Positions 1 through 8,156 of a stretch of DNA of 46,274 nucleotides are shown in pieces. The translations under genes and the position numbers were made by a program. The notes beneath the pieces were generated by a model that saw nothing but the letters and a program-made list of their open reading frames with translations, had not been told where the DNA came from and did not search any database. Every line of letters begins with the position of its first letter. The first letter of the stretch is position 1. This DNA is from a virus, in the IMG/VR virus record IMGVR_UViG_3300008735_001702, positions 1-46,274 of that record. One strand, given 5' to 3'.

Positions 1-516
1 TCAAGTTATGAGTTTTTCTAATTGTTTAATCGTCTTTCTTGCATTCTTGTGAACAATACCTACACCTCCAGCTAATTCCCACTCTCTTATATTTTTTAAA
101 TGATCATCAATTAATATATTAGTCTCTGTTGCAAAGTCTTTCTTTTGTTTTCTTTGTACTATATTTACTTTAACAGGTGACGGTTTTAAATGTTTCTTTA
201 CCCATGCTTTCTTTCCCGCTACAACGGCTTTGTCATTTTTACATATAGAAGGACAAGCTGATAATATCTGGACATCATATTTACTTATATATTTCCAAAG
301 TACTAATGCGTCTGACATAGGTTCGAGATTTAACCACCATTTCTTTGAAGTACCTGCATCGGATGATAGTACTTTATCTACGTCGCCTTGGTCAATCTTT
401 GTTTTACCTAAATGTCTTGTAATACCACCTAAAAAATTAGCCAACACACCATCCATATCACAAAATATAGTCACCATAGTCATTTCTTCTTTAACAAATT
501 CTTTAAAAGTTTTCAC
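1..516 (-). CDS. HAD-family 5'-nucleotidase-like phosphatase with capsid-targeting-like N-terminus
   Basis: Likely a 5'(3')-deoxyribonucleotidase-type HAD phosphatase acting on nucleoside monophosphates. The HAD motif I reads CDMDGVLANF (D20 and D22), motif II is in ILSACPS, and motif III is ILIDDH near residue 135; 171 residues is about the usual length for this family. The start is GTG, overlapping the stop of the upstream 66-residue gene (GTGA), so translation is probably coupled. The first ten residues, (M)KTFKEFVKE, resemble the N-terminal capsid-targeting peptide of T4 internal proteins (MKTYQEFIAE). An alternative internal start, MTMVTIFCDMDG, would remove that peptide. The fold is clear; the exact substrate is not. 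Confidence 0.75.
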   Translation of the reverse strand: MKTFKEFVKEEMTMVTIFCDMDGVLANFLGGITRHLGKTKIDQGDVDKVLSSDAGTSKKWWLNLEPMSDALVLWKYISKYDVQILSACPSICKNDKAVVAGKKAWVKKHLKPSPVKVNIVQRKQKKDFATETNILIDDHLKNIREWELAGGVGIVHKNARKTIKQLEKLIT

Positions 517-713
517 TGATGATTTCCTATTTTATACTCAAGTGTTGGTTCGATAGTCTCACCATCCCATTTGTCTTTCTTTAGCAGAGAACCTACTAAA
601 TTAGTTAATCGTTGAATTTCAGTTTCCATATACGAAATTTTAGTATTTTTAGCTTCCAGTTGTGACTCAAGAATGGCCATTCTTGTCTGGAACTGACTTA
701 TTTCATCATACAT
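513..713 (-). CDS. Small coiled-coil protein, unknown function
   Basis: A 66-residue protein with an N-terminal heptad-like helix (MYDEISQFQTRMAILESQLE) followed by an acidic/basic tail. It has a good ribosome binding site, AGGAG 7 bases before the ATG, and lies just downstream of a CCTTGT/TATAAT promoter. Its stop overlaps the start of the HAD phosphatase gene. The N-terminus is similar to the 37-residue product encoded immediately upstream (shared TILESQ/AILESQ core), suggesting a local duplication. No function can be assigned. Confidence 0.65.
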   Translation of the reverse strand: MYDEISQFQTRMAILESQLEAKNTKISYMETEIQRLTNLVGSLLKKDKWDGETIEPTLEYKIGNHQ

Positions 714-737
714 ATTATACTCCTAGATTATACCTAT

Positions 738-770
738 ATTATACTAAAATGGTTAATAAAATACAAGGAA
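738..770 (-). promoter_or_regulatory. Promoter of the CCTTGT-N-TATAAT family (P1)
   Basis: Minus strand: TTCCTTGTAT with TTGTAT as the -35 hexamer, a 17-base spacer, then TATAAT as the -10. It reads into the 66-residue protein and HAD phosphatase genes. The -10 region overlaps the 3' end of the 37-residue ORF. One of six sites in this window with identical spacing. Confidence 0.75.
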
Positions 771-852
771 CAACTTGTGTATCACCAATTACCTGACTCT
801 CTAATATTGTGCATTGTGTCCTCAGTTGATTTACTTCTGAAAATTCGTGCAT
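739..852 (-). CDS. Short ORF, probable degenerate copy of the downstream coiled-coil gene
   Basis: A 37-codon ORF with a strong ribosome binding site (AGGAG, 6-base spacing, ATG). Its N-terminus, MHEFSEVNQLRTQCTILESQ, aligns with MYDEISQFQTRMAILESQ of the next gene, but the rest is short and ends inside a promoter. It is either a small functional peptide or the remnant of a tandem duplication. The gene is real as a reading frame with a start signal; expression is inferred. Confidence 0.5.
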   Translation of the reverse strand: MHEFSEVNQLRTQCTILESQVIGDTQVVPCILLTILV

Positions 853-908
853 AATACTCTCCTATATGCCTGTTGGTATAATATGTATAATAGTAAGACA
901 TCAGCGTG

Positions 909-1205
909 TTATCCTGCGAATACATTTGGAGAACCTTGGGCGATTGATGTACAGCCTGCGATACTATCACCAATTCTACCAGCACCACGACCGTTAACGA
1001 TCACCGTACTGGAGCCGGATGCGATTGGTGCAGTATGTGGACAACAACACGGCGGACAACCACATGGTTTGAGATGTACTGTGTTAATATCTCCTTGTCT
1101 TGACCAAGGAATACCATTGACCAATACATTAGAAGATCCCTGTGCTCGAGATGGTGTGGAACAATGTACTACATCTGCATCTCCGATTCTTGCAGCTGGT
1201 GGCAT
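909..1205 (-). CDS. PAAR-domain spike-tip protein (T4 gp5.4 type)
   Basis: A 98-residue protein beginning MPPAARIGDADVVHC, the PAAR signature, followed by repeated short beta-turn elements (GSSNVLVNG, GSSTVIVNGR, GSPNVFAG) typical of PAAR cones. Cys and His residues (C20, H43, the CGCPPCCCPH cluster) could bind the tip metal ion. PAAR proteins cap the gp5 needle of contractile tails and make first contact with the membrane. Its ATG overlaps the stop of the preceding virion protein gene by one base. The gene order tip, virion protein, gp5, gp27 fits a baseplate hub operon. Confidence 0.92.
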   Translation of the reverse strand: MPPAARIGDADVVHCSTPSRAQGSSNVLVNGIPWSRQGDINTVHLKPCGCPPCCCPHTAPIASGSSTVIVNGRGAGRIGDSIAGCTSIAQGSPNVFAG

Positions 1206-2209
1206 TATGTAATATCTCCGTTGGTTAATTTTGTTGCAATCTCTATAACAGTAGCACTACCAAATACTGAATCATACATGAATTTGTAATAAGGATCCTG
1301 TATATGTCCCGAAACCTGATAAGCCTGAATATACTGTTCTAATTTATCAACAGTTGCATTATAATAAGCCATATCCGTTGTAATGTGTGCAGTAAAAGCT
1401 GCAAGATGAGTAGCTTGTTGTGCAGAATGAGCTATGAATGGAGCAAAAAGAGGAGTGAGTTTAGATTCCACAATATCATCATTCCAAACTCGAGCATCAC
1501 CAGTAGCACCACTAACATATGCTTTATCTACATTGGTTAATACAGATAGTGATTGATAAGTTCCAGCAGATAGTGGGTCTGTATTCATATGTGTTTGTGC
1601 AGCGGCAATCGTAGTATCTGCTGTGAATAATGTACCAAATAATCCTGTGAGATAGTTAGTGAATGTTATACCAAAACGATTCTCTATATCTGTTATTGCC
1701 ATAGCCAATCCCATCAGTCCATTCAAATTGGGTTTAATTATACCAGATGGAGGAGAAGGATCTATACCAGACAATAATTCCATATGTAACTTAAAGTTGT
1801 CAACATCAGCTTGATTAATATAATTTTTTAAAGTAGTTAGATGTGTATTCAATGTAACGGCATGGTTATAATAATCATTTATCGCCTCATATACATCTGA
1901 CATATTATGATGTGTATAACCACTTTGACCATCTGCTACTGCATCATGCCATCCTTGTGGTCGCCCAGCGTTAAATCCTCTATTGAGTATTGTCGTTTTT
2001 TCAGAAAGACTTGTAGATATTTCTCCTGCTAATGCAGTTTGAATAGTATCAATACGAGCCACCAATGTTGTGATACTAGTAGCTAATGGATTAACAAATG
2101 CAGTACCACCCGTTAATGCAGTAGCTAATTGTTTAACGTGTTCTTTTTCCGAGCCGAAACTATCTACTGGAAATGTTGGTTTTAATCCTGTTGTAAATGT
2201 AATAGGCAT
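1205..2209 (-). CDS. Probable virion protein of the baseplate/spike region, unknown function
   Basis: A 334-residue protein placed between the gp5-like spike gene and the PAAR tip gene, with an overlapping stop/start to the latter. It is rich in Thr, Ala and His and has predicted helical stretches (for example residues 20-65 and 255-300) but no catalytic motif that I recognise, no signal peptide and no membrane segment. Its position suggests a hub or spike-associated structural protein; that is inference from neighbours only. Confidence 0.6.
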   Translation of the reverse strand: MPITFTTGLKPTFPVDSFGSEKEHVKQLATALTGGTAFVNPLATSITTLVARIDTIQTALAGEISTSLSEKTTILNRGFNAGRPQGWHDAVADGQSGYTHHNMSDVYEAINDYYNHAVTLNTHLTTLKNYINQADVDNFKLHMELLSGIDPSPPSGIIKPNLNGLMGLAMAITDIENRFGITFTNYLTGLFGTLFTADTTIAAAQTHMNTDPLSAGTYQSLSVLTNVDKAYVSGATGDARVWNDDIVESKLTPLFAPFIAHSAQQATHLAAFTAHITTDMAYYNATVDKLEQYIQAYQVSGHIQDPYYKFMYDSVFGSATVIEIATKLTNGDIT

Positions 2210-2213
2210 AATA

Positions 2214-3161
2214 TTAGTTCAATGTAATAGTGCCTGCATCCATATCTATCAAAGGACCGGCAGTTAATTTTCTATTAGATGACACATTGGTAGTTTGTGC
2301 ATCCTCATATATCTCTGTAACAGCTTTCTTAACATTCTCCGTCTTTGTTCCTTTACATACAATATTCCAATCACCGTCTATTTGTTGTTCCAAATTACCT
2401 TTAACATATAAATTAGCATTTGCATCAATAGTTATATTGCAATTTCCAATTATATGAATATTATCAGACTTAGCCTTTATAGTGTAATTATCACCAACGA
2501 TTTTATGAACAGTCGTACCATCCGGATGAATTTCTTCAAATGTTCCTGATTTGTGATATATGTGAATTCTTTCCTTAGTAGATGTATCGTCCCATTCTTC
2601 AATATGTCCTGATTCTGATTGTCTTACATGATTTTTAGGATAGTTAGCCGCATATGGAACTTCTGGTTCTGTCCATGTTCCTCCATTAGCTATTGGAATA
2701 TTCATTCCATTATTAGTTCGTGCATCTTTTTTAATCTGTATAACCGGATGCTCTTTTGTTGAATCTGCAACAGCCAATCTATTTGTATCTGGTTCATTTA
2801 ATGTGTTTGGATATATACCATTGGGGTCATTAAAACCAAGTACAGGATTAGACTTATCTTCTGGTATTCCACCAAAAGTTCCTATAATTACAGGTTCTTG
2901 TGCATTTTTACCATCACGGAAAAAACCAAATACCCATGTTCCCTCTACTGGGCCCATAGGTGTAGTACCAATACCATTCATAGCTGCAGATGTTATTGGT
3001 TGACTTGGTGTTGCCCATGGTAAATCAGCAGTAGGAATTCCAACACCCTCTTGTTTATTATCAGTATGGTATCCTAAAATACGAACACGACAACGACCTA
3101 ACTTCAATGGGTCTACTCTATCCTCTACGACACCCTGCCACCATACAAATTCACCGTACAT
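2214..3161 (-). CDS. 5: Baseplate central spike protein, gp5-like (no lysozyme domain)
   Basis: A 315-residue protein. Residues 1-110 form the gp5/VgrG-type OB-fold domain (GEFVWWQGVVEDR, LGRCRVRILGYH, GTWVFGFFRDG, PVIIGTFGG). The C-terminal third has the alternating short beta pattern of the triple beta-helix needle (HIIGNCNITIDANANLYVKG and similar). The T4 gp5 lysozyme domain between these parts is absent; a muramidase domain is instead found on the large protein encoded at 9077. It sits directly after gp27 with a one-base TAATG overlap, as in hub operons. Confidence 0.9.
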   Translation of the reverse strand: MYGEFVWWQGVVEDRVDPLKLGRCRVRILGYHTDNKQEGVGIPTADLPWATPSQPITSAAMNGIGTTPMGPVEGTWVFGFFRDGKNAQEPVIIGTFGGIPEDKSNPVLGFNDPNGIYPNTLNEPDTNRLAVADSTKEHPVIQIKKDARTNNGMNIPIANGGTWTEPEVPYAANYPKNHVRQSESGHIEEWDDTSTKERIHIYHKSGTFEEIHPDGTTVHKIVGDNYTIKAKSDNIHIIGNCNITIDANANLYVKGNLEQQIDGDWNIVCKGTKTENVKKAVTEIYEDAQTTNVSSNRKLTAGPLIDMDAGTITLN

Positions 3162-4552
3162 TATTCTTTACTCCTATATGAGGGAACATCACCTAAAGCA
3201 TCTTTTGTAACATCAGCGACCATTGTATATACTGGTTTACCACTATTCCATTCAATCATATGCCTCAATGCTGTAATTAAATAAGTTCCAGATAAATACT
3301 TATCAACTAAATCATCTGGATTTTTTACTTTACCCGGATTTTGTTCTAATACTTTTTCTGGTGATGGTACAGTTATATCAACCGTATGCCCTACTCGTAA
3401 ATATGATTTACCAGAAAAAGTAATTCTTAATTTTATTTGATTTAAACCAAGTATCAATGTATTTCTTTTTAATTTCCATTCTTCAACTTTATTATCATAT
3501 ACATCATTATTATTTTTTGAATACATTTGATTATGTTTTGGATGAAACATAACTTTACTATCATAATATGATTGTATATTATCACCTTTATTCAAACCAA
3601 CTTCTTGTGGAGCAAATGTAAAACGATCAGCGACATCATAATATGTCTCAGTCGAACTTATAGGCATATATTTATCTGTATGAGTAATATCAGATGCATA
3701 AGCTTGAGTTAAATTATATGTATGTTGTTGGATTTTCTTTTTTACAATATCATGTGTAATTAATTTAGAAGCATATAAACCATTTTCAATATTTCTTGTA
3801 GTATTAAATTGATTAATAATTTCTAAATTATCTAATTGTGTTTTACCTTTGACTAATTGTTCCATTTTTTGATTGGAACTAATAATAGGTGAAAATATAA
3901 ATTTCTGTTTAACTTTTTGTGTTAATAAAGTTTCAATACTTTGAAAATAAGTAACACCATTAGATTCCCAAAACAAATAATTTGGTACATTATTGTTATT
4001 TATTGCCCTTTTTGCTAACCAATTAACAGCCTTAAATGGTTTCCAGTTAGGAATAACAATGTTCTCTAAGCCAGAAGTTTTTTCAATAATTAAATCTTGA
4101 ACTTCATCAATATCCAAATAGTCATAATAAATATCATTAACAATTTGTGATATAGTTTTTCCTCGCCAAGAACGACTAACAGTAGTATTACTATTTACAA
4201 TATCTTGCTCGGAAGTAAGATGAAGAAGGTATAATTGTTGTCGATCTTTAGCAAGATGTCTGTTAGCTATTGAAACGGTATACATTGGACCGGGAGCTAT
4301 ACCAACACCTTCACCATCAACAGATTTACTATGTGCAATAAAATTAAGATATTCCTCACCGAGTATGGGTGCTTTTTGTGGAAGATTAATAGAATCATTA
4401 AGAAGTATATCCATAGTAACACTATCACCAAACAAATCTTCATATATATTTATACTAACAAAAAGTTTTTGAAGATCAAAAGTTCCTGTCGGTGTTACTA
4501 ATTCTAAAAATTCAAATCTTACGTCAGCTGCGCGTTCTTGTGTTTTAGCCAT
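3161..4552 (-). CDS. 27: Baseplate hub protein, gp27-like
   Basis: A 463-residue protein matching the gp27 hub family in size and features: an N-terminal tube-like domain (FEFLELVTPTGTFDLQ, SVTMDILLND), the motif SWRGKTISQIVNDIYYDYL, and the central block FKAVNWLAKRAINN with PNYLFWESNGVTYFQS. gp27 forms the trimeric ring joining the gp5 spike to the tail tube. It lies between gp53 and gp5 with almost no intergenic space and lacks a clear Shine-Dalgarno sequence, so translation is probably coupled to gp53. Confidence 0.88.
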   Translation of the reverse strand: MAKTQERAADVRFEFLELVTPTGTFDLQKLFVSINIYEDLFGDSVTMDILLNDSINLPQKAPILGEEYLNFIAHSKSVDGEGVGIAPGPMYTVSIANRHLAKDRQQLYLLHLTSEQDIVNSNTTVSRSWRGKTISQIVNDIYYDYLDIDEVQDLIIEKTSGLENIVIPNWKPFKAVNWLAKRAINNNNVPNYLFWESNGVTYFQSIETLLTQKVKQKFIFSPIISSNQKMEQLVKGKTQLDNLEIINQFNTTRNIENGLYASKLITHDIVKKKIQQHTYNLTQAYASDITHTDKYMPISSTETYYDVADRFTFAPQEVGLNKGDNIQSYYDSKVMFHPKHNQMYSKNNNDVYDNKVEEWKLKRNTLILGLNQIKLRITFSGKSYLRVGHTVDITVPSPEKVLEQNPGKVKNPDDLVDKYLSGTYLITALRHMIEWNSGKPVYTMVADVTKDALGDVPSYRSKE

Positions 4553-4553
4553 A

Positions 4554-5057
4554 TTATTTTAACAATTCTTTAAGTTCTTTAACTACATCACCAACATATT
4601 CTGGTCGAATGAGAGTTAAATTTCGTTTTGCATCATTTAATGTTTCTTCATGCACAAAATTAGTAATAGCAGTTGCACCAGATGCTGTTGAATCAACTTG
4701 GTATTTATCTGCATCTTCGTAGTGATGGGTGTTATTAATATTGGCCGCACCATATTTCTTATCAACAAATTTCTTTAATACAAAATAAGTTAATGGCCAA
4801 TCATAATATGGATTAGTTGCTTGTTGTGCATATAAAACAACCCAATGTAATTCCGTATCACCATAATACTTATATGCAATATATTCTGGTGTTTCACCAT
4901 CTATTATTTGATGTTGGGCAAAAAAGGCTTGATTTTTTATAAAATTTACTTTTAAACGAACGCGTTGAAGTAAATTTGTTATAACATCCACATTCTCATT
5001 GTTTTTAACACCACGAACATCATAATTAATTTTATTGAAATATTTAAAGTATGCCAT
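4554..5057 (-). CDS. 53: Baseplate wedge protein, gp53-like
   Basis: A 167-residue protein with the gp53 pattern: YFKYFNKINYDV at the start, then a LysM-like stretch (HQIIDGETPEYIAYKYYGDT) and ELHWVVLYAQQATNPYYDWPL. gp53 links wedges to the hub in T4 baseplates. A ribosome binding site AAGGA precedes the ATG. It lies in the gp48-gp53-gp27-gp5 operon. Confidence 0.88.
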   Translation of the reverse strand: MAYFKYFNKINYDVRGVKNNENVDVITNLLQRVRLKVNFIKNQAFFAQHQIIDGETPEYIAYKYYGDTELHWVVLYAQQATNPYYDWPLTYFVLKKFVDKKYGAANINNTHHYEDADKYQVDSTASGATAITNFVHEETLNDAKRNLTLIRPEYVGDVVKELKELLK

Positions 5058-5058
5058 A

Positions 5059-6252
5059 CTAATATCCTTGTTTTATTTCACGTTGAGTAATTTTCACGGT
5101 TTCTGTGAAAGCTAAACTAAGATTATATGAAACTGGTCTACCATCTCTTAATGCTACATAAAATCCTTCTGGTGAATAATTAGTAGAAACATTCGTACAT
5201 ACGCAATTATATAGTTTTGGTAAGAATTTATGATCTACAAATTCATTATTTACATTCATTTTAAAATCTATACTAAATTCATTTGGAAATGTATAAAGTC
5301 CATCACCAAGCCATCCACCAACAAAATTTGGTCTGGAATGAAATCTAAACATTTTAATAATATTATCTATTTCTTTTCCTTCTGCTTCACTAGCAGGAGC
5401 AAATGCAAATTCAAAAGTAAAACTTCTAAATCCTATTCCATTAAATAATTGCTCTTCATAAGGATTTTCTGTAAATCTTCCTGCAGCTCTTAATCCATTA
5501 CCAACACCTTCAAACATTGAAGCTATACCAAGAGCCCCAATAGCACCTGCTGCTAATGCACCACCACCTACAGCAACTGCTTTGGCAAGACCAGTAATCG
5601 TGCCACCAGAAAAGTTTTTAACAATATCAACAGCAGAACCTTGACCTCTTAATCCTTGTTTTATCATATTGCCTAATCCATTAAGTTCTGCTGCTCCCCA
5701 TGATGCACCTTCTTCATACTGTACAGAACTAGGCATATATAAAAAACAATGTTCAAGATTTTTAGGTTTTTGTTGCATTGCTTTCATTTGTGTTGTTACT
5801 ACTTTACCCACTTTTTTCAGTCCTTTTTTTGCACCTTCTGCCATTATTCTTGCACCTTCCCACCAAACATCACCAACAGTACGGTTACCATCTTCTGCTT
5901 GAGTAGTTGCATAATCTGCGTCTCGATTCTCTCTTGCTGTATTGTCAGGATGAACATACGAACCTGAAGAACCTGTTTTTAACATCCCATTTTTATGTAT
6001 CATTTCTTGTCTATGTTGGTCTGCTTCTGCTTCTGCTATAGCCTTAGAATTATCTGCCTCTGCTTGTAAAGAAATACCACCTTGCTTGACAGCAGTAAAA
6101 TGAATACATTCTTGAAGTATGGGTGTTACATTATCACTATTAAAGTTATCTAGGTGTATCGGATACCTATGCGTTGGTAAAGTCTGACCTTCCTTATCGG
6201 CGACATCCCCTCTTTGTTCTTCGTATATTTCTGTGATTGATTGATTTGGCAT
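5059..6252 (-). CDS. 48: Tail tube cap / baseplate-tube junction protein, gp48-like
   Basis: A 397-residue protein. The C-terminal half has the tube-protein-like fold signature (GIGFRSFTFEFAFAPASEAE, IIKMFRFHSRPNF, YTFPNEFSIDFKM, SYNLSLAFTETVKIT) shared by T4 gp48 and gp54. Residues 205-250 form a Gly/Ala-rich hydrophobic stretch. The 280-residue tube-like protein encoded at 7275 is the better gp54 candidate, so gp48 is assigned here by size and gene order. AGGAG lies 6 bases before the ATG, and a TATAAATA late promoter lies just upstream. Confidence 0.82.
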   Translation of the reverse strand: MPNQSITEIYEEQRGDVADKEGQTLPTHRYPIHLDNFNSDNVTPILQECIHFTAVKQGGISLQAEADNSKAIAEAEADQHRQEMIHKNGMLKTGSSGSYVHPDNTARENRDADYATTQAEDGNRTVGDVWWEGARIMAEGAKKGLKKVGKVVTTQMKAMQQKPKNLEHCFLYMPSSVQYEEGASWGAAELNGLGNMIKQGLRGQGSAVDIVKNFSGGTITGLAKAVAVGGGALAAGAIGALGIASMFEGVGNGLRAAGRFTENPYEEQLFNGIGFRSFTFEFAFAPASEAEGKEIDNIIKMFRFHSRPNFVGGWLGDGLYTFPNEFSIDFKMNVNNEFVDHKFLPKLYNCVCTNVSTNYSPEGFYVALRDGRPVSYNLSLAFTETVKITQREIKQGY

Positions 6253-6265
6253 TTCCTACTCCTAT

Positions 6266-6273
6266 TATAAATA
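6266..6273 (+). promoter_or_regulatory. T4-type late promoter (TATAAATA) for the gp4 operon
   Basis: Perfect TATAAATA on the plus strand, about 30 bases before the gp4 start. Transcription would begin near 6279. It faces an equally perfect late promoter on the opposite strand 15 bases away. The window also encodes a gp33-like late co-activator, so this promoter class is expected to be used. Confidence 0.8.
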
Positions 6274-6287
6274 CTGGAACTATACTA

Positions 6288-6295
6288 TATTTATA
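6288..6295 (-). promoter_or_regulatory. T4-type late promoter (TATAAATA) for the gp48-gp53-gp27-gp5 operon
   Basis: Perfect TATAAATA on the minus strand, about 36 bases before the gp48 start codon and just upstream of its AGGAG site. Start of transcription is expected near 6282, overlapping the start region of the plus-strand late promoter. Confidence 0.8.
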
Positions 6296-6303
6296 AAAGT
6301 TTT

Positions 6304-6774
6304 ATGAAAAAATATCCAAGAGTCGGTCGTTACATAGTTCAAAATAAAGAAAAATATGTGGCAAATCTTCAAGAATGTCAATACCGTTCAACATGGGAAT
6401 TGAAGTATATGAAGTATCTGGACACTCACCCCAACGTAATTGAATGGGGTTCTGAAAATGTCATTATTCCATATTATAGTCCAGTAGAGAAGAAAACCAG
6501 ACGATATTTCGTTGATTTTTATGCTAAAGTAAAATCTAAGACAGGAGAATATAGAAAATATATCATTGAAGTCAAACCAGCAGACCAATGTAAACCCCCC
6601 AAGAAACCAAAGAAACAGACTCCGGGATATATCAAGAAACTCAAAGCTTATATAATGAATCAGGCAAAATGGAAGGCTGCTCGTAAATGGGCTGAGAAAC
6701 GAGGATATGAATTTGTGATTATAACCGAAAAAGAGCTCGGAATCAAGACTAAAAAATCCAAGAAAGTGTTATAA
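6304..6774 (+). CDS. 4: Head completion protein, gp4-like nuclease fold
   Basis: A 156-residue protein of the T4 gp4 (gp50/4) head completion family: RSTWELKYMKYLDTHPNVIEWGSE, RRYFVDFYAKVK and YIIEVKPA. The D-x(n)-E-x-K arrangement resembles TnsA/PD-(D/E)XK endonucleases. gp4 acts after DNA packaging to prepare heads for tail joining. It is the first gene of the plus-strand late unit, preceded by a late promoter; the upstream Shine-Dalgarno match is weak. Confidence 0.88.
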   Translation: MKKYPRVGRYIVQNKEKYVANLQECQYRSTWELKYMKYLDTHPNVIEWGSENVIIPYYSPVEKKTRRYFVDFYAKVKSKTGEYRKYIIEVKPADQCKPPKKPKKQTPGYIKKLKAYIMNQAKWKAARKWAEKRGYEFVIITEKELGIKTKKSKKVL

Positions 6775-6777
6775 ATA
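6770..6777 (+). promoter_or_regulatory. TATAAATA match overlapping the gp4 stop codon
   Basis: A perfect late-promoter octamer spanning the end of gp4, only 5 bases before the ATG of the next gene. Transcription would start at about that ATG and give a leaderless message. It may be a chance match in A+T-rich sequence or a promoter for genes further downstream. Confidence 0.35.
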
Positions 6778-6782
6778 TATAC

Positions 6783-7271
6783 ATGGCAACATTAAGACAA
6801 ATAAAAGGAAAAGAAGTAACACGATTAATTCCCGGTAAAATGTATATTTATAGATACATGGCTAGTAGCGACACAAAATATTATAATAAGTTTCCATTAA
6901 TATTTATGCTAAGAAAACGAAAAGGTTTATATGAAGGTATTGATTTTCATTATCTAGCCCCTAAAGAAAGAATCAAGTTATTTGAAAATATGAGGCCATT
7001 TTTTTCTACAACAGATATTATTACAGAAAAGACTATATTATTTGTTAAGGCATTTCAGAAAATTATACTAATATCAAAGAAATTCAGAGGTGCTAAAGTT
7101 TCTTTTAGAAAATATAAAAAAGATAATATTAAATCAAAAATCATAGAAGTTCATCCAGCGGACTGGTTATTATCATTAGAACAACCAGCAGAAATGTTTA
7201 TTACAAGTGAAGGAAAAAAAGTGAATAGTATGTTAGTTTGGAAAGAATCATTAAGACTACAAAGGATATAA
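6783..7271 (+). CDS. Conserved late protein of unknown function
   Basis: A basic 162-residue protein with the pattern YYNKFPLIFMLRKRKGLYEGIDFHYLAPKER. I associate this F-P-L ... G-x-x-F-H-Y-L arrangement with a protein common in T4-like marine phages next to head and tail completion genes, but I cannot name a function. It has no signal peptide and no membrane segment. It lies between gp4 and gp54 in the late operon, 8 bases after gp4, and no good ribosome binding site is visible. Confidence 0.6.
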   Translation: MATLRQIKGKEVTRLIPGKMYIYRYMASSDTKYYNKFPLIFMLRKRKGLYEGIDFHYLAPKERIKLFENMRPFFSTTDIITEKTILFVKAFQKIILISKKFRGAKVSFRKYKKDNIKSKIIEVHPADWLLSLEQPAEMFITSEGKKVNSMLVWKESLRLQRI

Positions 7272-7274
7272 AAA

Positions 7275-8117
7275 ATGGCAGATAAATGGTCAATAGATAA
7301 TTCAACTGGAACCGTTAATATGGGGATCTGGGATCAAGCCGAAGAGGGTAAACTAGCTGAAAAAAAACTAATAACACCGGATAATAGTATAAACAGAATG
7401 ATGTCTCAAGTAAAAAGGTCTAATTTATTTTCAAGACCTTATTTATATTATGTTACAATTACACCTCCTAATAAACTTCGTGGAGATTATTCAAAACAAC
7501 TAAAAGAAATAGCATTGAATTGTGATACTGTTTCAATTCCAGGTCAGGTGATAGCAACAAAACCAACACCACAGATGGGTGCATTTTCAACGGCAGAATA
7601 TGCTTATGATAAAATAGTAGAACCAATAACCCTGACGTTTTATGTAAGTGATGATTTAAAAGAATTTAATTTTATTAAAGCATGGATGGACTTAATGATT
7701 GTTAATACGCGAGTTAGTTATTATACGGATTACATTGGTACAATAACAATTCATCAATGTTCCGGTGTTGCAGAATCAGACGGTGAGGATTTAAAAGTTA
7801 TGTTATCTGCAAAACTACTTGAAGCATATCCAAAAACAGTTACACCACTAGCTTTAGGTCATGGTCTTGCCAATAGTATTCAAAAAGTATCTACAAATAT
7901 AACATACCGTGATATTAAATATACAGATCATACTGGCCTTGTACCAGAAAATTCTTCTTTAAATACGTTCAATAACTTTCAAAGACATATTGACAAAGCT
8001 AAGGCAAAAGCAAGTGAAACTGGATCGACTATGGGACATTTCCTTGATAGTTTATCTTTACCAAAATTGTCAACAATAGTAAGAGGAAAAAATATGATCG
8101 GAGGTATTAGTATTTAA
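7275..8117 (+). CDS. 54: Baseplate tail-tube initiator, gp54-like
   Basis: A 280-residue protein with the tail-tube-like fold: NLFSRPYLYYVTITPP, ALNCDTVSIPGQVIAT, KIVEPITLTFYVSDDLKEF and LLEAYPKTVTPLALGHG. In T4, gp54 sits on gp48 and starts polymerisation of the gp19 tube. The separate gp48-like gene at 5059 has the same fold. It is followed by the gp26-like gene after a short spacer. Which of the two is gp48 and which gp54 is an inference from length and order. Confidence 0.8.
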   Translation: MADKWSIDNSTGTVNMGIWDQAEEGKLAEKKLITPDNSINRMMSQVKRSNLFSRPYLYYVTITPPNKLRGDYSKQLKEIALNCDTVSIPGQVIATKPTPQMGAFSTAEYAYDKIVEPITLTFYVSDDLKEFNFIKAWMDLMIVNTRVSYYTDYIGTITIHQCSGVAESDGEDLKVMLSAKLLEAYPKTVTPLALGHGLANSIQKVSTNITYRDIKYTDHTGLVPENSSLNTFNNFQRHIDKAKAKASETGSTMGHFLDSLSLPKLSTIVRGKNMIGGISI

Positions 8118-8156
8118 TTATTATTTAATTATTATTTCATAAAAGGAGCGAATGAA

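Noticed and set aside
782-988. 68-codon minus-strand frame overlapping the PAAR gene
   Set aside because: It runs out of frame through the PAAR gene and has no own start signal; the 37-codon ORF with AGGAG explains this gap better.
847-1212. Long plus-strand frame opposite the PAAR gene
   Set aside because: Antisense shadow of a well-supported gene with no start signal.
4447-4454. TATAAATA on the minus strand inside the gp27-like gene
   Set aside because: It lies within the coding region with no gene start at a suitable distance; a chance match in A+T-rich sequence is likely.
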